Below, piece by piece: positions 41,031 to 45,683 of a stretch of 45,683 bases of DNA. Position numbers and translations under genes: made by a program. Within the stretch, counting starts at the first letter, position 1. The number at the start of each line of letters is the position of its first letter. The notes under the pieces are model-generated. The model did not search any database, had not been told where the DNA came from, and saw only the letters and a list, made by a program, of their open reading frames with translations. This stretch comes from Phycisphaerae bacterium (GTDB lineage Bacteria > Planctomycetota > Phycisphaerae > SM23-33): assembly GCA_011050235.1 (NCBI GenBank), contig DRGC01000019.1, positions 1-45,683 of the forward strand. The letters are read 5' to 3'.

Positions 41031-41510
41031 ATGACGAGCGAGACGACAACGCTGGCGAAACTGGACGACCTCACGGCCGCGATCGGAGCGTGCGACGATC
41101 CGCGTCGGGCTTCGCAGTGGAGCCAGGTGCATAAACTGCTGCAGACGACCGATCTGCCGGGCCCTCAGGTGACGCACGTCGTGGGCATGCGCGATGTGGC
41201 TGGGTTGATGGACCTGGTCGATCAGCTTCGCGCCCCTGCCGATTCGGACGAGGCGCCCGCCGGAGCCGCCGGGGCGGTGGATGAGGCCACATGCAAGCGG
41301 GCGCTGCGGGCGTTCCGCAAGCGACTGTCGGTGACGGTTCTTGATGATCAATCCACGCTCGGCCGCAGCCCGCTGACCAAAGGCGCCCCCGCCGGCACAC
41401 CCGCCATCACCCCGCCGACCGAATGGCCTGAAGAGGTCTGGCAGGACCTCGCCCGCCAAGGCAAACTCCGTTACATCGGCCACGGCTTCTACGAGCTACC
41501 CAAGGGCTAG
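41031..41510 (+). CDS. Hypothetical protein
   Basis: The ATG at 41031 has AGGAG nine bases upstream and gives 159 residues; a TTG at 41025 would add two. It is soluble, with helices in the first half (LAKLDDLTAAIGACDDP, VGMRDVAGLMDLVDQLR), an Ala/Pro-rich linker and a second helical block (EATCKRALRAFRKRLSVTVL). The end is a W-x5-QDLARQGKLRYIGHGFYEL segment. No domain is recognised. The gene is convergent with the double-vWA gene and ends four bases before copy B of the gene-end repeat. Confidence 0.65.
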   Translation: MTSETTTLAKLDDLTAAIGACDDPRRASQWSQVHKLLQTTDLPGPQVTHVVGMRDVAGLMDLVDQLRAPADSDEAPAGAAGAVDEATCKRALRAFRKRLSVTVLDDQSTLGRSPLTKGAPAGTPAITPPTEWPEEVWQDLARQGKLRYIGHGFYELPKG

Positions 41511-41514
41511 GCGC

Positions 41515-41869
41515 CTTGTTGATCGTTGGGCCCCAACGGGGTCCCTTGTGTAGCCCAGGGCGTAGGCCGTCAGGCCAAGCCCTGGGTTATCGTCGGTGTT
41601 TCGGCAAGCCCCGTAAGGGGTGTCTTGGCTTTGTCGACCATGCGCTTGAAACCATCGTCGAGCCATCGCATCCCAGCAGCCGGCGCGATCGGGCCCCTCA
41701 AGGCGCCCCGTTGGGGCTTTCCCATTGGACGGTTCATTCCCCAGGGCTCGCCGTTCGGCTGCTCGCTGCGCTCACGCTCACGGCTTCGCCCCGGGCTAAG
41801 CAAGACGGCCCTTCGGGCCTTAGCTGATGGCTCGATCGCTACGGACTTACGTAAGGCCGCTTAGCAACG
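41515..41869 (-). repeat. Gene-end repeat, copy B (family 4, long form)
   Basis: This 355-base element fills nearly the whole gap between two convergent genes. Read on the minus strand it begins CTAAGCGG, CTTACGTAAG, TCCGTAGCGATCGAGCC, as in copy A at 24636, and ends with the ATAACCCAGGGCTTGG...ATCAACAAG block. Between them are about 240 bases with short hairpins (GGCCC-TTC-GGGCC, GCCCC-GTT-GGGGC). No coding sequence is seen. Confidence 0.85.
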
Positions 41870-41874
41870 TCAGG

Positions 41875-44676
41875 TTAGAACTCTCTGCGGTTGGTTCGGC
41901 CTTTGGCGCGGCGGCGGGCGCGGCGGAGGAGGTCGCCGAGGCCCTCTGATGGGGGCGGGGGTTCGGGCGCCTTGGCGGCTGGGGCTTCGGGGATGGGGGG
42001 AACTGCTTCGGGGGCTTCGGCGGTCTTGGCGGCGCGGCGTCGACGATGGCGACGGCCGGGGGCGGGCGGTTGTGAGGCAGCCTGCTCGGCGGCGACGGCG
42101 CGGGCTTTGATGGGGCGCCAAACCGATAGCAGGCCCGTGCGCCGCTCGAAGATCTCCAGCAGGAATACGACGATCGCCGCCATCAGCAGCCACGGCGACA
42201 GGTTGATCTGTCTCGGCCGGGCCGGCAGGTCCTGCCAGATGCCGCTGAGGTTCACGCGCTGGCGGCCGCCCGTGATCCGGGCCACCCGCTCGAGCAGGTC
42301 GGCCCCGCGCTGCTCGTTGGCGGGCCGATACTCCGGCGAGTAGGGCAGACACACCGGGGCCAGCGAGAACCGCCCGATCGACGGGATCTCCACCGCCGCC
42401 AGCGCCGTCTCGCCGCCGTCGAGGGGGATGGTGAGTTCGAGCACGTCGGTCGACGCCCACCGCATCTGGTCGCGCCTGGAGGTCAACTGGCCGCCAAGCT
42501 GGCCCTTGAGCATCGTCACCTCCGGCATGCCGCCGAACGCCACGTCCGTCCGCTCCGGGTCCAGGTGAAGTTGGATCCGGCAGGCCCCATCGACGACCTC
42601 CTGCGTCAGCAGCATCTCATCGGGCAGCTCGGACACCTGCCCCATCGTCCACCTGGCCAGGCTGGAGAAGAACTCGCCCACCTCCCCCCACCGGGCGATC
42701 GGCCCGGTGTATTTGCCGTCGGCCTCGCCCGTGTACGATAGCGCCCGCCCGGCGCCGACGTTCCAGGCCGCCACCACCGGGGCCTTGTATTCGTCGACGG
42801 TCCTGGCCGCCATGATCGCGTCGGGGCGAAGGTAGCACAGGTTGTACCCGCCGATGGGCGGGGCGTCGGAGAATCGTCGCTGGGCCAGCGTCATCAGGCT
42901 GCCGGTGGTCTTGATCGGCGTTTGCTCGTCGAGGAAGGCGCTGCGGGCGACGATAAACGTATCCTGTGCGAACAGGCGCGGAAGTTGTTGGGCGCTCTCG
43001 GTGAAAAAGCACCGCCCCCCGCCGCGCTTGGCGATATCTTCGAGCAGCCGAGCGTCCGAATCCGCCCGCGTGCCCAGGCCGATCACACTGACGGTGATGT
43101 TGGCGCGGCGGCACGTCTCGATCAACTGCTTGTACTTGCCGGGCTCCTCGGCATCGGCGGCGTCGGCAAAGAGAATGATATGTCGCGTGCCGGCCTTGGC
43201 CTTGGCCAGCATCGCGGCGGCCTTGGACAGCGCCTCGTAGACGAAGATGCCGCCGCCTTCGGAGCGGATTCTCAGGATCTTGTCGGTCATGCGCTTCTTG
43301 TCCGACACCGGGGCCAGGTTGACGATCACGTGGGCCGACGAGTCGACGGCCAGGCAGCCGAACTCGTCCATGCTCGACAGCAACTGCACGACCTCGGCGG
43401 CCCCCAGGTCGGCCAGGTCCATCTTCGTTCGCCCGGCGCTGACGGGCACGGCCATCGAGCCGGACCGGTCCAGGGCGACCACAATCGCCAGCGCCAGCTT
43501 GCGGTGCTCGCGGCGGAGCTCCATCGACACCGGCAGAATGTCCTCCAGCGGCGAGCGGAAGTAGCCCCCCGGCCCGTACGCGTTTCGCCCGCCCGTCATC
43601 ATCAGGCCCGATCCGATCTCGCGGACCCAGGCGGAGATCGTCTCCATCCCGGCCGTGCCGATGTCGTCGGCGAGGGTGTTCTCGATCAGCACGCCCGAGT
43701 ACTGCGACAGATCGGCCAGCGACCAGTTGCACTGTTGCGGTGTGCGGGCGACCACGTTCACCCCGCCGGCGGCCAGCAGACGGCTGAGGCCCGACGGGCC
43801 GCGGGGCGAGACGCACAGCAGCGGCTTGTCGCCGCGGACGGCGACCAGGATTCTGGCGCGGTTGTTCTCGGGCACGGGGTCTTTCCCGCCGGCCGAGATG
43901 CCGACGGTGTATTGGCCCACGCCGCTCTCGGCGGCGCGGTCGCGGAACGTCAGTCGGCTGTCGCCGGCGGTCGCGGCGCGGGCGCCGCTGGCCAGGACGG
44001 TCTGGCCGCGGCGAAGCTCGTAGGCGATCTCCTGGGAGATCGGAGATCGGACCCACACGGAGATAAGGAATGATTCGCCCGGCCCGACGGATGAGGGGGC
44101 GTCGACGCGCGAGATCGCCAGGTCGTTGGTCGCCGGGCGCTGGACGAGTCGATAGTCCACGGCGATTTCGCGGGCGGCTGCGCGCGATGCCGCCGCCAGC
44201 GGCTCGCCGCCGGTGTGTCGCCCGTCCGAAAGCACCAACACGCGCCCCGGCGATTCCGGGGGCACGAGCGAGGCCGCCAGGTCGATGGCCGCCGCCAGGT
44301 CCGAGCCTTCCGGATCGGTCCGCGTGATAAAGCCCGAGAACCGCCCGCCCTGGGGGGCCAGTTCGACAGTGGCCTTTCGCCCGAACGAGACGACGGCGAG
44401 ATGGCTGGTGCGTTGGCCCTGTTCCTGGATCAGCTTGACGGCCTCGGTCTGGATCTGTTCGCTGTCGGCGGGCATGGATAGGCTTCGGTCGGCGACGATG
44501 ACGACCGTGCCCGCTCGGCTGGGCAGGTCGATCGCCAAGCCCGCCATCGCCAGCACCATCAGCCCCACGGCGACGGCCCGCAGGATCTGCATCAGGCGCC
44601 CGGGCAGCGGCCAATAGAGCATTGCCGCCGCCAGCGGGATCGCCAGCACAAGCCACACCGGCTGGGTGAGCGTCAT
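41875..44676 (-). CDS. Membrane protein with two vWA domains and an amidotransferase-like middle domain
   Basis: The ATG at 44676 overlaps the upstream stop (ATGA), giving 933 residues; a longer frame upstream is a shadow. Two membrane segments open the protein (about 5-20 and 30-50). The first vWA domain has the MIDAS sequence DRSLS at 63-67, and a second has DRSGS near 403. Between them is a domain like the glutamine-amidotransferase-like fold of BatA-associated proteins (NNRARILVAVRGDKPLLCVS; YSGVLIENTLADDI). A further membrane segment lies near 820 (SPWLLMAAIVVFLLEIF), then a basic Pro/Ala-rich tail. It probably assembles with the adjacent BatA-like protein and perhaps a MoxR ATPase outside the window. 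Confidence 0.85.
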   Translation of the reverse strand: MTLTQPVWLVLAIPLAAAMLYWPLPGRLMQILRAVAVGLMVLAMAGLAIDLPSRAGTVVIVADRSLSMPADSEQIQTEAVKLIQEQGQRTSHLAVVSFGRKATVELAPQGGRFSGFITRTDPEGSDLAAAIDLAASLVPPESPGRVLVLSDGRHTGGEPLAAASRAAAREIAVDYRLVQRPATNDLAISRVDAPSSVGPGESFLISVWVRSPISQEIAYELRRGQTVLASGARAATAGDSRLTFRDRAAESGVGQYTVGISAGGKDPVPENNRARILVAVRGDKPLLCVSPRGPSGLSRLLAAGGVNVVARTPQQCNWSLADLSQYSGVLIENTLADDIGTAGMETISAWVREIGSGLMMTGGRNAYGPGGYFRSPLEDILPVSMELRREHRKLALAIVVALDRSGSMAVPVSAGRTKMDLADLGAAEVVQLLSSMDEFGCLAVDSSAHVIVNLAPVSDKKRMTDKILRIRSEGGGIFVYEALSKAAAMLAKAKAGTRHIILFADAADAEEPGKYKQLIETCRRANITVSVIGLGTRADSDARLLEDIAKRGGGRCFFTESAQQLPRLFAQDTFIVARSAFLDEQTPIKTTGSLMTLAQRRFSDAPPIGGYNLCYLRPDAIMAARTVDEYKAPVVAAWNVGAGRALSYTGEADGKYTGPIARWGEVGEFFSSLARWTMGQVSELPDEMLLTQEVVDGACRIQLHLDPERTDVAFGGMPEVTMLKGQLGGQLTSRRDQMRWASTDVLELTIPLDGGETALAAVEIPSIGRFSLAPVCLPYSPEYRPANEQRGADLLERVARITGGRQRVNLSGIWQDLPARPRQINLSPWLLMAAIVVFLLEIFERRTGLLSVWRPIKARAVAAEQAASQPPAPGRRHRRRRAAKTAEAPEAVPPIPEAPAAKAPEPPPPSEGLGDLLRRARRRAKGRTNRREF

Positions 44677-45664
44677 TGCACGGCCCCCTTTCGCCCGTAG
44701 CCCAGCCACGCCAGATGCAGCGTCAGCAGGCCCAGCGCCGCCATCAGCAGCGCCCAGCGGATCGGCCGATAGTGCAGGCGGGCGTCGGTGGCGCTGACCC
44801 ACTCGCCCCATCGGCCCGCGGCGCGACGGGTCAGGTCCGACTCGCCCATCTGCAGGGCGTTGACGGCGAATGTGTGTCGCCCCTGCCCCGCCTGCAGCGT
44901 GTACAGGCCGCACCGATCGGGCCGGACGAACACGACGCCGGCGCGGCCGTCGCGCTGTTCGGTCCGGCCGTCGGGGTGATGCAGCTCGACGGACTCGACG
45001 CCGGCCGGCAAGGACAGGCGAACGGGCAACCCAAGGCGCGCGTTGACATCGCTGAGCCCCGGCAGCGCCGCCGCCCGGTACCGCAGCAGGTTCCACCACA
45101 GCACGGGCCAGTTGGCCGTCTCGGTCAGCGTCGATAGCTTCGGCTGGAGGCGCAGGCGAATGAGCCGCCCGCCATCGCTGCCGCGGCTGTCGGTGACGAG
45201 CACGACGTTGCCGGCCGAGATCACGGCCGAGCCCGCCAGCGAGGGCTCGCGGGCGGCGGCCCAGACCACGCCCGACAGGTCCAACCCCTCCGACAGCGGA
45301 TGCGACCGGTCGATCAGGAACGGCCCGACGAATGCCTCGGCCTTCTTGTCGGCTGCGGCGCGGACGGTCCACGCGGGGCTGGCCGCGACGCCGGTCGGGC
45401 GGTCGGTGATCACCAAGTCCGCACCGGCCGTCACGATCTTGGCCAGGCCCGTCGCGGCCAGGCCGCTGGTGACGACCTTTCGAAGAGCGACATCGGCGAT
45501 ATCGAGCGTGACGCGAACGGGCGGGCGCCGCTCGGGCAGCAGCACGACGTGGTTGTCGGTATCCAAGGCGTCGTCATCAAGCTCCGCCCGGACGACGTCC
45601 GCCCCGGCAGGGAGATCGACAAACAGCGTCGCACTCTTGCCCGCGGGCAGGGACACCGTGCGGG
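44673..45664 (-). CDS. BatA-like membrane protein, C-terminal part (5' end cut by the contig edge)
   Basis: The frame is open from the contig end to the stop at 44673; a GTG at 45656 is only an in-frame codon (the sequence reads ARTVSLPAGKSATLFVDLPA), so the true start lies outside. The visible part contains the conserved VVRAELDDDALDTDNHVVLL segment of planctomycete vWA/BatA-like proteins, a SDVNARLGLPVRLSLP domain and a C-terminal membrane segment (IRWALLMAALGLLTLHLAWL). The vWA domain expected at the N-terminus is missing because of the truncation. Its stop overlaps the start of the double-vWA gene by four bases. Confidence 0.8.
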
Positions 45665-45683
45665 CTGTCTCTTATACACATCT
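45665..45683. other. Sequencing adapter: Tn5/Nextera mosaic end at the contig terminus
   Basis: The last 19 bases, CTGTCTCTTATACACATCT, are the reverse complement of the Tn5 transposon mosaic end used in tagmentation libraries. They are not genomic and should be trimmed. Confidence 0.97.

Overview
The window is a GC-rich bacterial contig fragment with densely packed genes. Its gene families suggest an anaerobic or facultative Planctomycetota, possibly of the Phycisphaerae: a formylglycine-type sulfatase, DUF608/GH116 and other (alpha/alpha)6 glycosidases, several uroporphyrinogen-decarboxylase-like (URO-D) proteins, a glycyl radical enzyme, a Tat-exported DUF362 protein, a double-vWA membrane protein, and many palindromic intergenic repeats. 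The lineage is an inference from gene content only; there is no rRNA or tRNA gene to confirm it. The last 19 bases match the Tn5/Nextera mosaic end, so the right edge is a library artefact and the last gene is cut there. The left edge cuts an smc gene.

Layout. 1-6.4 kb, minus strand: 5' half of smc, a FlgI-like lipoprotein, a three-LysM membrane-anchored protein, and acetate kinase. 6.5-8.2 kb, minus strand: a tight three-gene operon of two DUF488 proteins and a protein resembling the dual-OB family. 8.4-21.4 kb, plus strand: an accessory carbohydrate region with a GH116-type glycosidase, a second (alpha/alpha)6 glycosidase, three paralogous small membrane proteins (two of them a tandem duplication), then an apparent glycyl radical enzyme - RpiB-like isomerase - sulfatase operon and a URO-D-like protein. 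21.4-24.6 kb: a membrane/coiled-coil protein (minus), a second URO-D-like protein, a small membrane protein and tatC (plus). 24.6-25.1 kb: a repeat-filled gap between convergent tatC and tatA. 25.1-30.5 kb, minus strand: a Tat-linked redox cluster of DUF6599-like protein, Tat-exported DUF362 protein, polyferredoxin, Tat-exported Fe-S aldo/keto reductase, and TatA. 30.7-35.2 kb, plus strand: a third URO-D-like protein, a membrane-anchored isoaspartyl methyltransferase and a polytopic spermidine-synthase-like protein. 35.3-41.5 kb: a more AT-rich, repeat-rich stretch with a UvrD-type helicase, several unrecognised proteins and a small SAM methyltransferase. 41.9-45.7 kb, minus strand: a 933-residue double-vWA membrane protein and the 3' part of its upstream BatA-like partner.

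How the genes may work together (inference): the glycosidases, sulfatase, isomerase and glycyl radical enzyme would handle sulfated or modified sugars, with acetate kinase as the fermentative outlet. The Tat genes lie beside two proteins carrying twin-arginine signals, which are probably their cargo, with the polyferredoxin supplying electrons.

The most unusual non-coding signal is the repeat content. At least six families of palindromic repeats are present. Two families run into the 3' end of a coding sequence and appear to supply its stop codon. One hairpin pair shows compensatory base changes. Related copies of one element sit in both large convergent intergenic gaps, 17 kb apart.
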